Part shown: positions 8,616-17,991 of the stretch, piece after piece
How the letters are laid out: each line of letters starts with the position of its first letter
Numbering within the stretch: the stretch's first letter is position 1
Source: Actinomadura harenae
GTDB taxonomy: Bacteria; Actinomycetota; Actinomycetes; Streptosporangiales; Streptosporangiaceae
Length of the DNA stretch: 64,000 nt
Assembly (NCBI RefSeq): GCF_003696215.1
Contig: NZ_RFFG01000023.1
Span: forward strand, 39,654 to 103,653
Direction of reading: 5' to 3'
Translations under genes and position numbers: made by a program
The notes under the pieces: model-generated
What the model was told of the DNA's origin: nothing
The model's input: only the letters and a program-made list of their open reading frames with translations
Databases searched by the model: none

Positions 8616-10315
8616 CGGATCTCCCAGTTGCCCGGCAGCGTGAGCGGACCTGCGGACGGCAGCCCGAGCCGCGCGGCGACCCCGCCGAGCGACCCCCAGC
8701 CGTCGAACCGCGCCGACGCCGCCGCGCGGTCCTCGCTCGACTCCGGCGGACGCAGCCGCTCGATCGGCGAGGTGTGCGGGAACGTCCGGACCGGCGCGTC
8801 CGCCGGCAACCCGGCCTTCCGCCGCGCCAGGTCGACCGCGAGCTCCAGGCCGCCCAGCTCGTCCACCAGGCCGCTCGCCTGCGCGTCCGCGCCCGTCCAG
8901 ACCCGGCCGCGCGCCAGCTCGTGGACGCGCTCCCGCGTCATCCCGCGCCCCTCGGCGGCCTTCCCCGTGAAGTCGGCGTAGATCTTGTCGAGCGAGGCGT
9001 TGATCCGCTCCCACTCGGAGTCGCTGAAGTCCTTGGTCGCGCTGAACATGCGGGCGTGCGCGCCGTCCTCGACCGCGCCGAGCCCGACCCCGATCCGGTC
9101 GAGCAGCCCGTTCACCACGGCCTTCCCGACGACCACGCCGATCGAGCCGGTGATCGTGCCGGGCTGCGCCACGATCGTGTCCGCGGCCATCGCGACGTAG
9201 TAGCCGCCGGACGCCGCGACGTCGCCCATCGACACGATCACGGGCTTGCCCGCCTTGCGCGCGAGGACGACCTCCCGCCAGATCGCGTCGGACGCCACCG
9301 CCGACCCGCCCGGGCTGTTCACCCGGAACACGATCGCCTTGACCCTGTCGTCCTTCACCGCCGCGCGGAACGCCGCGCCGACCGTGTCCGAGCCCATCGC
9401 GACGCTCTGCCCGGGGAGCGGCCCGCCGCGCCCGCTGCGGCCGAGCCGGATCTGCCCGTGCCCGTTGATCAGCGCGATGCCGTCGTGCCCCCCGGGGTGC
9501 GGGATCCGCCTCGCGAGGCCGTGCGTCCGGTTGTACCGCGCGACGTACCTGAGCTGCGCGTCCGCGCCCGCCTTCGCCTTCAGGTGCGCGTACACCTCGT
9601 CGCGGTAGCCGAGCTTGTCGACCAGGCCCGCCTCGAGCGCCTCGTCCGCCAGCAGCGGACCCCGGTCGGTCAGCTCGCGGACCCGCTCCGGCGTCAGCCC
9701 GCGCGCCTCCGCGATGCCCCGCGCCATCTGCTCGCCGATCGACTCGACGAGCCGCTGGGACGACTCCTCGTGCTCCGGCGTGTACGCCTTCTCCATGAAG
9801 GTGTTCGCCATCGTCTTGTACTCGTAGCGCTTCGCGAACCGCGGCTGGACGCCCGCCTTCTCCAGCGCCCCCGCGAAGAACGGCTCCTCCAGCGCCACGC
9901 CCGTCAGCCCGACCTCGCCGGTCGGCTGCAGGTACACCCGGTCGAACGCGGACGCCAGGTAGTAAGGCACGGTGCCGCGCCCGCCCTCGCCGAACGTCTC
10001 GGCCCACGCGACCGTGTACGTCCCGGACTTGCGCAGCGCGGCGACCGCGTCCCGGATCTCCTGGGTGAGCGCCAGGCCGATACCGCCGGTGACCTTTACT
10101 ACAAGGGCCTTCACACGGGCGTCCGAACGCGCGCGGCGCAGCCCGGAGAGGACGTCGCGCAGGTGCGTCCGCCGCATCGCGAGGAACGCCGACAGCGGAT
10201 CGCCGGGCGGGGCCTCGACGATCCCGTCCGTCAGGTCCAGTTCAAGGACCAGCGGCCCGGTACGGCGCTCGCGCGCCTGCCGGATGACGTTGACGACATT
10301 GCCGGGATCCACCAT
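8612..10315 (-). CDS. sppA: Signal peptide peptidase SppA, long form (peptidase S49)
   Basis: A 567-residue S49 serine protease of the long tandem type, which degrades cleaved signal peptides at the membrane. The C-terminal S49 domain contains V-N-S-P-G-G-S-A-V-A-S-D and the catalytic Ser in G-D-V-A-A-S-G-G-Y-Y; the N-terminal half is the second, degenerate domain that carries the catalytic Lys in long forms. No clear N-terminal membrane segment is visible, unlike E. coli SppA. ATG start at 10315. The flavin reductase gene overlaps its stop codon. Confidence 0.88.
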   Translation of the reverse strand: MVDPGNVVNVIRQARERRTGPLVLELDLTDGIVEAPPGDPLSAFLAMRRTHLRDVLSGLRRARSDARVKALVVKVTGGIGLALTQEIRDAVAALRKSGTYTVAWAETFGEGGRGTVPYYLASAFDRVYLQPTGEVGLTGVALEEPFFAGALEKAGVQPRFAKRYEYKTMANTFMEKAYTPEHEESSQRLVESIGEQMARGIAEARGLTPERVRELTDRGPLLADEALEAGLVDKLGYRDEVYAHLKAKAGADAQLRYVARYNRTHGLARRIPHPGGHDGIALINGHGQIRLGRSGRGGPLPGQSVAMGSDTVGAAFRAAVKDDRVKAIVFRVNSPGGSAVASDAIWREVVLARKAGKPVIVSMGDVAASGGYYVAMAADTIVAQPGTITGSIGVVVGKAVVNGLLDRIGVGLGAVEDGAHARMFSATKDFSDSEWERINASLDKIYADFTGKAAEGRGMTRERVHELARGRVWTGADAQASGLVDELGGLELAVDLARRKAGLPADAPVRTFPHTSPIERLRPPESSEDRAAASARFDGWGSLGGVAARLGLPSAGPLTLPGNWEIR

Positions 10316-10389
10316 CCCCCCACCCTATGCGCCGGCCCCGCCGATCGAACGAGCACCCGGCCGGGTCGTCTTTCCCCAGGCGGGGAGGG

Positions 10390-10923
10390 TCAGCGGGCGA
10401 AGGCGCGGTTGGGCAGGACGGACGCGCTCGCCTGCGCGAGGACGCGGCCCTCCGCGTCGGTGATCGCGGCGTTGGCGACCATGCGGGTGCGGCCCGCGTG
10501 CACGCACGTCCCGGCCACCGTGTACGTCCGCCCCGCAAGGACGGGCCGCAGGTAGTCGACGTTCAGGCTGAGCGTCAGCATCGGCATGAAGTGCTCGCCC
10601 GTGGACGCCCCGGCGAGGCACGAGGCGTTGTCGAGGATCATCGCGACATAGCCGCCGTGCACGGTCCCGCCGGGGTTGCACAGGTGCCCGCCCGGCGTCC
10701 ACTCCAGAGAGATGCGGCCGGGTTCGGCGGACCGGATCGTCTGGCCGATGTGCTCGTCCACCAGGGAGACCTGCGGGAACCGGCCGTCCGCGATCGCCTG
10801 GATCAGCTCCGCGCCGGACAACTCGTCCCACATGCGCGCGTGTTCGGCCTGGACGGCCTCCGCTGCGGCCTGCGCGGCCTCGGTCTCGACGCTCAACGCT
10901 GCTCCCCGGGGGATGGACGTCAC
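10390..10923 (-). CDS. PaaI-family thioesterase (hotdog fold)
   Basis: A 177-residue hotdog thioesterase. The characteristic H-L-C-N-P-G-G-T-V-H-G-G-Y-V-A-M-I-L-D-N-A region, central hydrophobic helix and L-N-V-D-Y-L-R-P-V-L-A-G strand fit acyl-CoA thioesterases such as PaaI. About 40 extra N-terminal residues precede the hotdog domain. The start is GTG at 10923, with an adjacent TTG one codon earlier as the alternative. It is divergent from the NUDIX gene with 68 bp between. The acyl substrate cannot be read from the sequence. Confidence 0.82.
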   Translation of the reverse strand: MTSIPRGAALSVETEAAQAAAEAVQAEHARMWDELSGAELIQAIADGRFPQVSLVDEHIGQTIRSAEPGRISLEWTPGGHLCNPGGTVHGGYVAMILDNASCLAGASTGEHFMPMLTLSLNVDYLRPVLAGRTYTVAGTCVHAGRTRMVANAAITDAEGRVLAQASASVLPNRAFAR

Positions 10924-10991
10924 CAACCCGAAGGGTATTCGGGCGGCGATGCGCGGGCACTGTGCCCTTGGTCACGGCTAGGGTCGCGGGC

Positions 10992-11864
10992 ATGGGAGAC
11001 GGCGACGGTGACGGCTGGACGCGGTGTGAACAGGGGCATAAGCACTGGGGCCGGTACGGCGCGTCCGGGCTGCTGCCCTATCACCGGGACCAGGACGGCG
11101 TCATCCACGTGCTCCTGCAGAAGCGCGGGGCCTGGGGGCTGGGCGGCGGCAAGTGGGGCATGTTCGGTGGCGCCAACCACAGCCACGAGGACCCGATCAC
11201 AGGCGCCATCCGCGAAACGGGAGAGGAGAGCTCGTTCGACGCGTCCGACGCCGATCTCGTAGGAACCCGTACCGAGGACCACGGCGGCTGGGCGTTCACC
11301 TCGGTCGTCGCGTCCGTCCCCGAGATGGTCACCGTCCGGGGCATCTCGTTCGAGACGCGCCGCGCCGCATGGGTGCCGGTGGACGACGTCGGCTCACTCA
11401 AGCTGTTCGCACCGTTCGCCGGAACCTGGCCGATCCTGCGGGAAGCGCTCTTCGAAGTCGTCCTGATCGTGGACGCCGCGAACGTCGTCGGCGCGCGCGC
11501 CGAACACGGCTGGTGGCGCGACCGTGCCGGGGCCAACGCGCGCCTCCGCGACGACCTGGCCGTCCTGGCCGAGGGCGTCACCGACCTGCCGAGCGTGCCG
11601 GTGCCCTACGACACCGTGTACCCGATCATCGTCCAGGTGGTGGAGGGCGCCGCGCGCTCGGTGTCCTCGTCCGACTGGGTGGAGGTCAGCCCGGCCTCCG
11701 GCAGCGGGGACGACCACATCGTCGAGCTCGTCGCGGGCGTCGGACCGGGGGAGAAGGCGCTGGTCATCACCGCCGACCGCGAACTCAAGACCCGGGTGGC
11801 GGCCGCCGGCGGCGCCGTCGCCGGACCCCGCTGGCTCCTCAGCCGCCTCGGCCGCCCGGACTGA
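10992..11864 (+). CDS. NUDIX hydrolase fused to a YacP-like NYN nuclease domain
   Basis: A 290-residue two-domain protein. Residues about 20-150 form a NUDIX domain: the box starts at Gly60 and keeps Glu66, Arg74-Glu75 and Glu78-Glu79, but Ser replaces the late Gly. Residues about 155-290 look like an NYN/YacP RNase domain, opening with V-V-L-I-V-D-A-A-N-V-V-G and containing G-W-W-R-D-R-A-G-A, S-G-D-D and T-A-D-R-E-L; the aspartates fit a PIN-like metal site. A Cys-x-x-Gly-His-x-His stretch precedes the NUDIX domain. The start is ATG at 10992 rather than an upstream in-frame ATG. A role in nucleotide or RNA-end metabolism is inferred. Confidence 0.85.
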   Translation: MGDGDGDGWTRCEQGHKHWGRYGASGLLPYHRDQDGVIHVLLQKRGAWGLGGGKWGMFGGANHSHEDPITGAIRETGEESSFDASDADLVGTRTEDHGGWAFTSVVASVPEMVTVRGISFETRRAAWVPVDDVGSLKLFAPFAGTWPILREALFEVVLIVDAANVVGARAEHGWWRDRAGANARLRDDLAVLAEGVTDLPSVPVPYDTVYPIIVQVVEGAARSVSSSDWVEVSPASGSGDDHIVELVAGVGPGEKALVITADRELKTRVAAAGGAVAGPRWLLSRLGRPD

Positions 11865-11881
11865 GGCGGGACGCGGCCCGG

Positions 11882-12247
11882 CTAGGGCAGGATCCTGTGC
11901 CCGGCCTCCTGGAGTGCCGCGGCCGCGACCTCCTGCTTGTAGTCGGGCACCAGGACGAGGTCGGCGTGATAGGTCGACGCCACGAACACGGGGACGTGGG
12001 CCTCGGCCAGCGGGCCCACGATGGCCGCGAGCATGCCGGGCTGATCCAGCGAGTGCGCGGTGGCTCCGCCGTAGAAACCCACCCAGCGCCCCTCCTCCAC
12101 ATAGGGCGGGGCCTCACGGACGACCGTCAGCCCCTCAGGCGCGCGTACGAGGGCCACCCACTCGTCGTCCTCGGGGAACACCGAGTTGGGCAGGTGCTCC
12201 AGGACGAACTGGTTCGGGACGACACCGAGGGTCTGCGCGACGGTCAT
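11882..12247 (-). CDS. ACT domain-containing protein
   Basis: A 121-residue small protein with two ACT-like halves. The C-terminal half reads [24 protein letters not shown], the classic ACT helix-strand that binds amino acids in regulatory proteins. There is no enzymatic domain. Its ATG overlaps the TGA stop of glgB by four bases (ATGA), which indicates translational coupling. A regulatory role in glycogen metabolism would be speculation. Confidence 0.8.
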   Translation of the reverse strand: MTVAQTLGVVPNQFVLEHLPNSVFPEDDEWVALVRAPEGLTVVREAPPYVEEGRWVGFYGGATAHSLDQPGMLAAIVGPLAEAHVPVFVASTYHADLVLVPDYKQEVAAAALQEAGHRILP

Positions 12248-14490
12248 TCCGCCACTGTATTGGTGTCCCCGGCCTCGATCCCCTCGGGAACCAGCCACAC
12301 GACGCCCAGCGGGGGCACGCGCATCTCGGCCGAGGCGGGCATCGCGTGGCACGGCTCGTCGCGGGCCTCGACGCGTCCCAGGTTGCCGACGCCACTGCCG
12401 CCGTACTCGTAGGCGTCCGAATTGAGCAGTTCGAGCCAGCCGCCTAGGCGCGGTAGCCCGACGCGGTAGTTCTCGTGGGCGTCGCCGGAGAAGTTCACGA
12501 GACAGACCAAGGGCGCTCCGTCCGCCGAGTACCGGACGAACGAGAGGACATTGCCCTCCGCATCGTTCGCGTCGATCCACTGGAACCCGTCCGAGGACGC
12601 TTCGCACGACCACAGCGCGGGCGCGTCCCGGTAGGCGTGGTTGAGGTCGCGCACGAGCCTCTGCACACCGATGTGGTTCGCGCCTTCGGCCGCGTTGTCC
12701 AGAAGCCACCAGTCCAGCGGACGGCTCTCCGACCATTCCGCCCCCTGGCCGAACTCCCCGCCCATGAACAGAAGCTGCTTCCCGGGGTGAGACCACATGT
12801 AGGCGAGCAGGGCCCGTAGCCCCGCGAACTTCTTCCATGTGTCGCCGGGCATCTTCTCCAGCAGCGACCCCTTCATGTGCACGACCTCGTCATGCGACAG
12901 GGGAAGCATGTAGTTCTCCGAGAACGCGTACACCATCGAGAACGTGATCTCGTTGTGGTGGTAGTGCCGGAACACCGGATCGTGCTTGAGGTAGTTGAGC
13001 GTGTCGTGCATCCAGCCCATGTTCCATTTGAACCCGAATCCGAGCCCGCCCAGATGCGTGGGACGTGAAACCCCAGGCCAGGCCGTGGACTCCTCGGCGA
13101 TCGTGATGATCCCGGGGTTCCGCTTGTAGGCCGTCGCGTTCATCTCCTGGAGGAGCGAGATGGCTTCGAGGTTCTCCCGTCCGCCATAGACATTGGGCTT
13201 CCACGTGCCGTAGTCGCGGGAGTAGTCCAGGTAGAGCATGGACGCGACGGCGTCCACACGGAGGCCGTCTATGTGGAACTCCTCAAGCCAGTAGCACGCG
13301 TTCGCCACGAGGAAGTTGCGCACTTCGGCGCGTCCGAAGTCGAAGACGTACGTCCCCCAGTCGGGATGCTCGCCCCTCTCGGGATCGGGGTGTTCATAAA
13401 GGGCCGTCCCGTCGAATCGCGCGAGTGCCCAGTCGTCCTTGGGGAAATGCGCGGGAACCCAGTCGACGATGACGCCGATGCCCGCCTGATGCAGCCGGTC
13501 CACGAGATGCCTGAAGTCGTCCGGCGCACCGAAACGGGACGTGGGGGCGTAGTAGGACGTGACCTGATACCCCCAGGACGGCCCGTACGGATGCTCGGCC
13601 ACCGGCAGGAACTCCACGTGCGTGAAACCCATGTCGTGCACGTAGCCGGTCAGCTCGTCCCCGAGTTCCCGGTAGCCCAGGCCAGGACGCCACGAACCCA
13701 GATGCACCTCGTACACGCTCATGGGCTCGTCCACCCAGCGGCGCCCCTTACGGCGGTCCATCCAGTCGCCGTCGCCCCACTCGTACGCCGACGTGTACAC
13801 GCGCGAGGCCGTCGCCGGAGGCGTCTCGGTGTACCTCGCCATGGGGTCCGCCTTGGTGCGCCACACATGGTCTTCGCCGAGGATCTGGAACTTGTAGGCG
13901 TCGCCGTCCCCGACGCCCGGGACGAACAGCTCCCACACGCCCGTGGAACCGAGCGAGCGCATCGGGTGCGCGCGTCCGTCCCAGTGGTTGAAGCCGCCCG
14001 CGACGCGGACGCCGCGCGCCGTCGGAGCCCACACCGCGAACGCCGTCCCGGAGACGGGACCGAACACCGAGCCGTACGTCCGGACGCGCGCCCCGAGCGC
14101 CCGCCAGAGCTCCTCATGGCGCCCCTCGCCGATGAGATGCAGGTCCAGCTCCCCGAGAGTGGGGAGATGCCGGTACGGGTCGTCCTGGACGACCTCAGGG
14201 CCGCCGGGATAGGTCACCGAGAGCCGGTAGTCGGGCACCGCCTGCGGCGGACCGGACGTGTCGGACAGCGAGGCGCCCGGCGGCAGCGTCCCCGTGAACA
14301 CGCCGCCGTGATAGTGGCGGAGCCGCCTCCGGTCCCCGCCCGGCAGGATCACCTCGACCCGCTCCGCGAGCGGGCGCAGCGCCCGGACCGTCACGCCCGT
14401 CCGTCCCGGGTGCGCGCCGAGGACGGAGTGCGGATCGTGGTGGTCGCCTCCGACGAGCCGGTCGATCTCCGCGCGGGTCACTCGTGTCAT
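12244..14490 (-). CDS. glgB: 1,4-alpha-glucan branching enzyme
   Basis: A 748-residue GH13 branching enzyme that introduces alpha-1,6 branches into alpha-glucan. The N-terminal region holds CBM48-like modules. Catalytic GH13 motifs are visible: [18 protein letters not shown] with the nucleophile Asp, I-A-E-E-S-T with the acid Glu, and L-S-H-D-E-V-V-H with the third carboxylate. The length matches the family (about 730). The ATG at 14490 begins M-T-R-V-T-R. It is separated from the rest of the GlgE pathway by 13 kb, which is unusual. The downstream ACT gene overlaps its stop. Confidence 0.95.
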   Translation of the reverse strand: MTRVTRAEIDRLVGGDHHDPHSVLGAHPGRTGVTVRALRPLAERVEVILPGGDRRRLRHYHGGVFTGTLPPGASLSDTSGPPQAVPDYRLSVTYPGGPEVVQDDPYRHLPTLGELDLHLIGEGRHEELWRALGARVRTYGSVFGPVSGTAFAVWAPTARGVRVAGGFNHWDGRAHPMRSLGSTGVWELFVPGVGDGDAYKFQILGEDHVWRTKADPMARYTETPPATASRVYTSAYEWGDGDWMDRRKGRRWVDEPMSVYEVHLGSWRPGLGYRELGDELTGYVHDMGFTHVEFLPVAEHPYGPSWGYQVTSYYAPTSRFGAPDDFRHLVDRLHQAGIGVIVDWVPAHFPKDDWALARFDGTALYEHPDPERGEHPDWGTYVFDFGRAEVRNFLVANACYWLEEFHIDGLRVDAVASMLYLDYSRDYGTWKPNVYGGRENLEAISLLQEMNATAYKRNPGIITIAEESTAWPGVSRPTHLGGLGFGFKWNMGWMHDTLNYLKHDPVFRHYHHNEITFSMVYAFSENYMLPLSHDEVVHMKGSLLEKMPGDTWKKFAGLRALLAYMWSHPGKQLLFMGGEFGQGAEWSESRPLDWWLLDNAAEGANHIGVQRLVRDLNHAYRDAPALWSCEASSDGFQWIDANDAEGNVLSFVRYSADGAPLVCLVNFSGDAHENYRVGLPRLGGWLELLNSDAYEYGGSGVGNLGRVEARDEPCHAMPASAEMRVPPLGVVWLVPEGIEAGDTNTVAE

Positions 14491-14564
14491 CGGCGCTCCT
14501 CCCGGGGGTGAGGGCGGTCTGGGCGGCGGATGTCCTCCTAGCCATGCCCCGAGAAACGCGGGTC

Positions 14565-15842
14565 TCACCCGGTTCCGGAACCCGAACCCCAGGTGAAGGG
14601 GAGACGCGTGATGCCGTTGTCGAAACTCGAGAGCAGATATTCGGGCTCCCCGCACGCGCGAAGACCGGGCAACCTGTCGAACAGCTCCCGGAACATGATG
14701 CGCAGCTCCATGCGCGCGAGGTTCGCCCCCAGGCAGAGATGCGGCCCCGGCCCGCCGAACCCCACGTGCGGGTTGGGGGAGCGGGTGATGTCGAACGCGT
14801 CCGGATCGGTGAAGACCTCCGGATCACGGTTGGCGGCCAGGTAGAACAACACCACCTTGTCGCCGGCCTTGAGCGGATGCCCGTTCAGCTCATGGTCGGT
14901 GGTGACCGTCCTACGGAACTGGATGATCGGGGACACGTACCGGACGAGTTCCTCGATCGCCGTCCCGATCCGCTCGTCGTAGTACTCCGAGAACAGCAGG
15001 TCGCGCTGGTCCGGATGGTCGGTGAACAGCTTCAGCCCGTGCGCGAGCGCGTTCCGCGTCGTCTCGTTGCCGGCCACGAGCAGCAGATCGAAGAACGACC
15101 CGAGCTCCTTCACCGACAACCGCTCACCATCGGGGTTCGCGTTGACGAGCGCCGACACCAGGTCGTCCGCCGGGTCCTCCCTGCGCGCCTCGCCCAGGCG
15201 CGCGACGAGCCGGTGCAGATCGACGATCGCCTTGAGGTTCCCCGCCAGCAACCGCATCGTGCGCGGACTCGCCAGGGACCCGCGCACGCCCGAGTACTCC
15301 GTCATCGCGTCGATCCGCGACAGCACGTACGGACGCGTCTCCTCCGGGATGCCCATCATCGAGCAGATGACGTCGATCGGCAGCCGCGCCGCGACCCGCC
15401 CCACGAAGTCGCCCGCCCCGGCCCCCTCCGCCAGGACGTCGTCGACGATGCGCGCCGCCGTCGCCCGGATGTCGTCCTCGATCCTCGCGAGCATCTTCGG
15501 CGTGAACGCCCGGAACACGATGCGCCGCAGACGCGCGTGCGCGGGATCGTCCATGTTCACCATCGGCGTGCCGAACACCTTCGACAGCCACGGCGGAGGC
15601 TCCGGCGACGTCGCGGCGGGCTCGCTGGAGAACACCTTCGCGTTCCTGCTCGCCGCCACCACGTCCGCATGCCGGACGAGCGCGTAGAAGCCCTTCCCCG
15701 AGCGGACGAACGGAACCCGCGGCTCGGGGAAGTACACCGGGGCCCCGCGCTCGCGCAGGCGCGCGAAGTCCGCCAGCCGCTCACCCGGCGGACGATCCCA
15801 GAACCCGATATCGACCAGGTCGATGTCAGCGGCGAGCGTCAT
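14565..15842 (-). CDS. Cytochrome P450
   Basis: A 425-residue soluble bacterial P450. Hallmarks in order are the I-helix A-G-N-E-T-T-R-N, the K-helix E-E-L-V-R (ExxR) and the heme-ligand loop [12 protein letters not shown] with the axial Cys. The sequence character, including [13 protein letters not shown], fits the CYP125/126/142 neighbourhood that oxidises steroids or terpenes; that is only family resemblance. No ferredoxin or reductase is adjacent. ATG start at 15842, with a GTG directly upstream. It lies 75 bp upstream of glgB on the same strand, so a shared transcript is possible. Confidence 0.9.
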   Translation of the reverse strand: MTLAADIDLVDIGFWDRPPGERLADFARLRERGAPVYFPEPRVPFVRSGKGFYALVRHADVVAASRNAKVFSSEPAATSPEPPPWLSKVFGTPMVNMDDPAHARLRRIVFRAFTPKMLARIEDDIRATAARIVDDVLAEGAGAGDFVGRVAARLPIDVICSMMGIPEETRPYVLSRIDAMTEYSGVRGSLASPRTMRLLAGNLKAIVDLHRLVARLGEARREDPADDLVSALVNANPDGERLSVKELGSFFDLLLVAGNETTRNALAHGLKLFTDHPDQRDLLFSEYYDERIGTAIEELVRYVSPIIQFRRTVTTDHELNGHPLKAGDKVVLFYLAANRDPEVFTDPDAFDITRSPNPHVGFGGPGPHLCLGANLARMELRIMFRELFDRLPGLRACGEPEYLLSSFDNGITRLPFTWGSGSGTG

Positions 15843-15863
15843 CACGATCCCCCTGCGTTCGAT

Positions 15864-15975
15864 AAGCACGGTTCGACAAGCACGGTTCGACAAGCACGAC
15901 TGCGTCCGACGAGCACGACTGCGTTGGGCGGCGCGACTGCTGCGTCCGACGGCACGCCTGCGTCCGGACGGCACG
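15864..15975. repeat. Degenerate tandem repeats upstream of the P450 gene
   Basis: Two exact 14-bp copies (15864-15877, 15878-15891; AAGCACGGTTCGAC) are followed by diverging 17-25-bp variants built from GCACGACTGCGTCCGAC-like words up to about 15975. The array sits between the P450 start and the stop of the upstream GH39-like gene. It may be a decayed satellite or a regulatory array; no protein is convincingly encoded. Confidence 0.6.
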
Positions 15976-16001
15976 ATCCGGGTGCTCGGAAAGCAGTCCG
16001 G

Positions 16002-17459
16002 TCAACGGCCGGCCCACCTGACCTCGTACGGTGCGAGGTCGAACCTGTGCCCGCCCACCTGAGCCGACACGGACACGCTCCGCGTGTTCACGAGGACCAT
16101 CTCGTGCGCCTGCGCGAGGACCCGTACGGACGGGTCGGACGACCGCACGTCCACGAGTCTGGTCCCTGGGGGGAACCAGCGCCCGAGGTTCTGCAACATG
16201 AGCAGGTTCGGCGTTCCGCCCCCGCCCTGCGACGAGCCGAACCACAGGCAGCCGGGGCAGCTCGCGGACGTGTTGGTCTGCGGACTCCAGTAGAACGAGC
16301 TGGCCGCCCCGCCCTTGACGAACTCCATCATCGCGGCCGTCAGCACCGCGCCCCTGTGCTCGTCCGACCAGCCCGAACCGTCCGGCTCGACGTACCATTC
16401 GGCCCACCACACGGGCAGTTTCGGATCCAGTCCGCGCAGCCATTTCGTGGTGTCGGAGAACTTGGCGAGCATCTGGAACTCGTCCACCTTGAGGCTCTTC
16501 TCCTGAGGCAGGGAAGAACCGTCCACCGCGAGGAAGTCCGCACCCGCCTTGTGCTTGGACCAGTACTCGACCGCGTCCAGGCCGCGCTGGTCCATGCTTC
16601 CCCACACGCCGTGCAGCTGCGAGGGCGGACCCGTGGATCTACCAGGGGCATCACTGTTGAGCACGATGTACGGGCCGCCGACCTTCAGATCGGGATTCAC
16701 CTTCTTCAGTGCCGTGTACACCTTGTTGTAGAGCTTCGTGTACCCCTCGTAGTCCCACCGGTTCGCACCGTTGTTCCAGAAGCCTTTGAACTCGTTCCAG
16801 ACGGCGTAGTACTTCACGTCCGGATAGCGCTGGGCGACCTTCGCGGCGAGATTCGCGAAATCATCGAAATGCTGCGGCTCGACGGCGTCCTCGAGGTGCG
16901 TCCAGTCGGTCTGGCCCTGCGCCCCGCCCTTCATCCAGTCCGGCGAGCAGCACAGCGTGATCACCGGGGTGCCCCTGGTCTTGCGGATCACGCTCATCCG
17001 GTGGTCGAGCGACGACCAGTTGTACTCGCCGGGACTCGGCTCCGGGTTGTCGAGACCCCACCCCATGATGGGCGTGACCTGCGGCATCGCCTGCCGCGAG
17101 AGATCACGGAGCGCCTGCGCCGGCCCCTGCTGCGCGTCGACCGTGATCTGCGTGTGGGTGAAGCCCCACGCGGGCCAGCCCTTCGGCGCGCCCGGCGCCA
17201 CCCTGGCCGCCGCCCCCACCGCCCCCGCCGGGCCGGTCGGCCCGGGCCCGGCCCCTCCGGCCTGCCAGCCCATGGCCCAGAGCACCAGCGCCGCCGTCAG
17301 CATCCCCGCGATCGCCGCGAGGAGCGCGACCGGGATCAGGCTCCGGCGACGCCTCCGCCCATGCCTCCCATGCCGCCCCTGAAACGGCCCTCGTCCTCCC
17401 CGGAGTGGTGCGGCGTGATCGGGCTCTTCCGCCTCCTGGGCCCGCGACCGAACTTCCAC
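16002..17459 (-). CDS. Membrane-anchored GH39-like glycoside hydrolase
   Basis: A 485-residue protein with a basic cytoplasmic N-terminus (an RRRRR stretch), one membrane segment at about 41-65 acting as a type II anchor, a Gly/Pro/Ala linker (G-P-G-P-T-G-P-A-G) and a large extracytoplasmic TIM-barrel domain. Clan GH-A features are visible: W-N-E-F for the acid/base Glu and W-W-A-E-W-Y for a nucleophile Glu near the end of the barrel, with a small beta domain at the C-terminus. This resembles GH39 beta-xylosidase-like and exopolysaccharide-associated hydrolases. The start is GTG. Its closeness to the exopolysaccharide operon suggests trimming of a surface glycan (inference). Confidence 0.82.
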   Translation of the reverse strand: MEVRSRAQEAEEPDHAAPLRGGRGPFQGRHGRHGRRRRRSLIPVALLAAIAGMLTAALVLWAMGWQAGGAGPGPTGPAGAVGAAARVAPGAPKGWPAWGFTHTQITVDAQQGPAQALRDLSRQAMPQVTPIMGWGLDNPEPSPGEYNWSSLDHRMSVIRKTRGTPVITLCCSPDWMKGGAQGQTDWTHLEDAVEPQHFDDFANLAAKVAQRYPDVKYYAVWNEFKGFWNNGANRWDYEGYTKLYNKVYTALKKVNPDLKVGGPYIVLNSDAPGRSTGPPSQLHGVWGSMDQRGLDAVEYWSKHKAGADFLAVDGSSLPQEKSLKVDEFQMLAKFSDTTKWLRGLDPKLPVWWAEWYVEPDGSGWSDEHRGAVLTAAMMEFVKGGAASSFYWSPQTNTSASCPGCLWFGSSQGGGGTPNLLMLQNLGRWFPPGTRLVDVRSSDPSVRVLAQAHEMVLVNTRSVSVSAQVGGHRFDLAPYEVRWAGR

Positions 17460-17780
17460 GTGCGCCTCCCGTGATCGGCGTCATGCGCGCACGTCTGTTA
17501 GAACGCCGCGGACGGCGGCCGGGTTCGTCCCCGTCCTCCCCCGGGCCGTCATATCTGCCTAACCCCTGCGGGCCCTGCCCGGGAACCCGCACCCGTACGA
17601 CCCGGCTGCGTCCCCTGCACGACCGGATCCCGTCAGCGCACGATCGGAGCGGCCCGTCTCACCCGCGCCGGACGGCGCCTCGGGCAAAGTCTCGGGCAAA
17701 CCGCTGCGGGACGACCGGGAGGTGTGCGTCAGGAGAATGCGCCGGAGTGGACCCGATCCGGCGGAAGAACCACTCTGCGC

Positions 17781-17839
17781 GACCGCACGGACGACACGAC
17801 TTCTCGTTGGGGTCGCGCCGATGTGTCATCCGTGCGGTC
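17781..17839. repeat. Long inverted repeat, 17-bp arms
   Basis: The arms at 17781-17797 and 17823-17839 match at 16 of 17 positions and enclose 25 nt. As RNA this would form a very stable stem-loop on either strand. There is no T-tract after it. It may be a second terminator insulating the GH39-like gene, or a protein-binding site. Confidence 0.65.
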
Positions 17840-17939
17840 ACGTCCTCCTGGCCCGGGAGGTGATGCCCACCCCACCGACCAGAGCTCCATTCCTGTGTCA
17901 CCTGAGCGCCACAGGTCACTGTCGTCGCGGCCCGGGAAA

Positions 17940-17969
17940 GCCCGGCCCGCCCCCGAATCCGGGCCGGGC
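17940..17969 (-). terminator. Stem-loop terminator after the tiny conserved gene
   Basis: Perfect 10-bp arms GCCCGGCCCG (17940-17949) and their complement (17960-17969) around a 10-nt loop, beginning 22 bp downstream of the TGA at 17992. No U-tract follows, which is common for actinobacterial terminators. Confidence 0.7.
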
Positions 17970-17991
17970 GCCGGTCCCCCGAGAGCCCGCC

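Larger units (their letters stand above)
17460..17991. other. Intergenic region without a convincing gene
   Basis: 532 bp between the GH39-like gene and the tiny conserved gene, both on the minus strand. I see no supportable coding sequence: the short open frames are Arg/Pro/Ser-rich shadows. It contains a long inverted repeat (17781-17839) and a terminator hairpin (17940-17969) for the tiny gene. The part next to 17460 must hold the promoter and leader of the GH39-like gene. I looked for a c-di-AMP riboswitch there and could not recognise one. Confidence 0.6.

Noticed and set aside
17460..17760. c-di-AMP (ydaO-type) riboswitch upstream of the GH39-like gene
   Set aside because: Some GGGG and CGAACCCG words recall the motif, but the ordered conserved blocks are not present.
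17659..17919. 86-codon open frame on the minus strand in the large gap
   Set aside because: It crosses the long inverted repeat, lacks a ribosome site and has no recognisable pattern.
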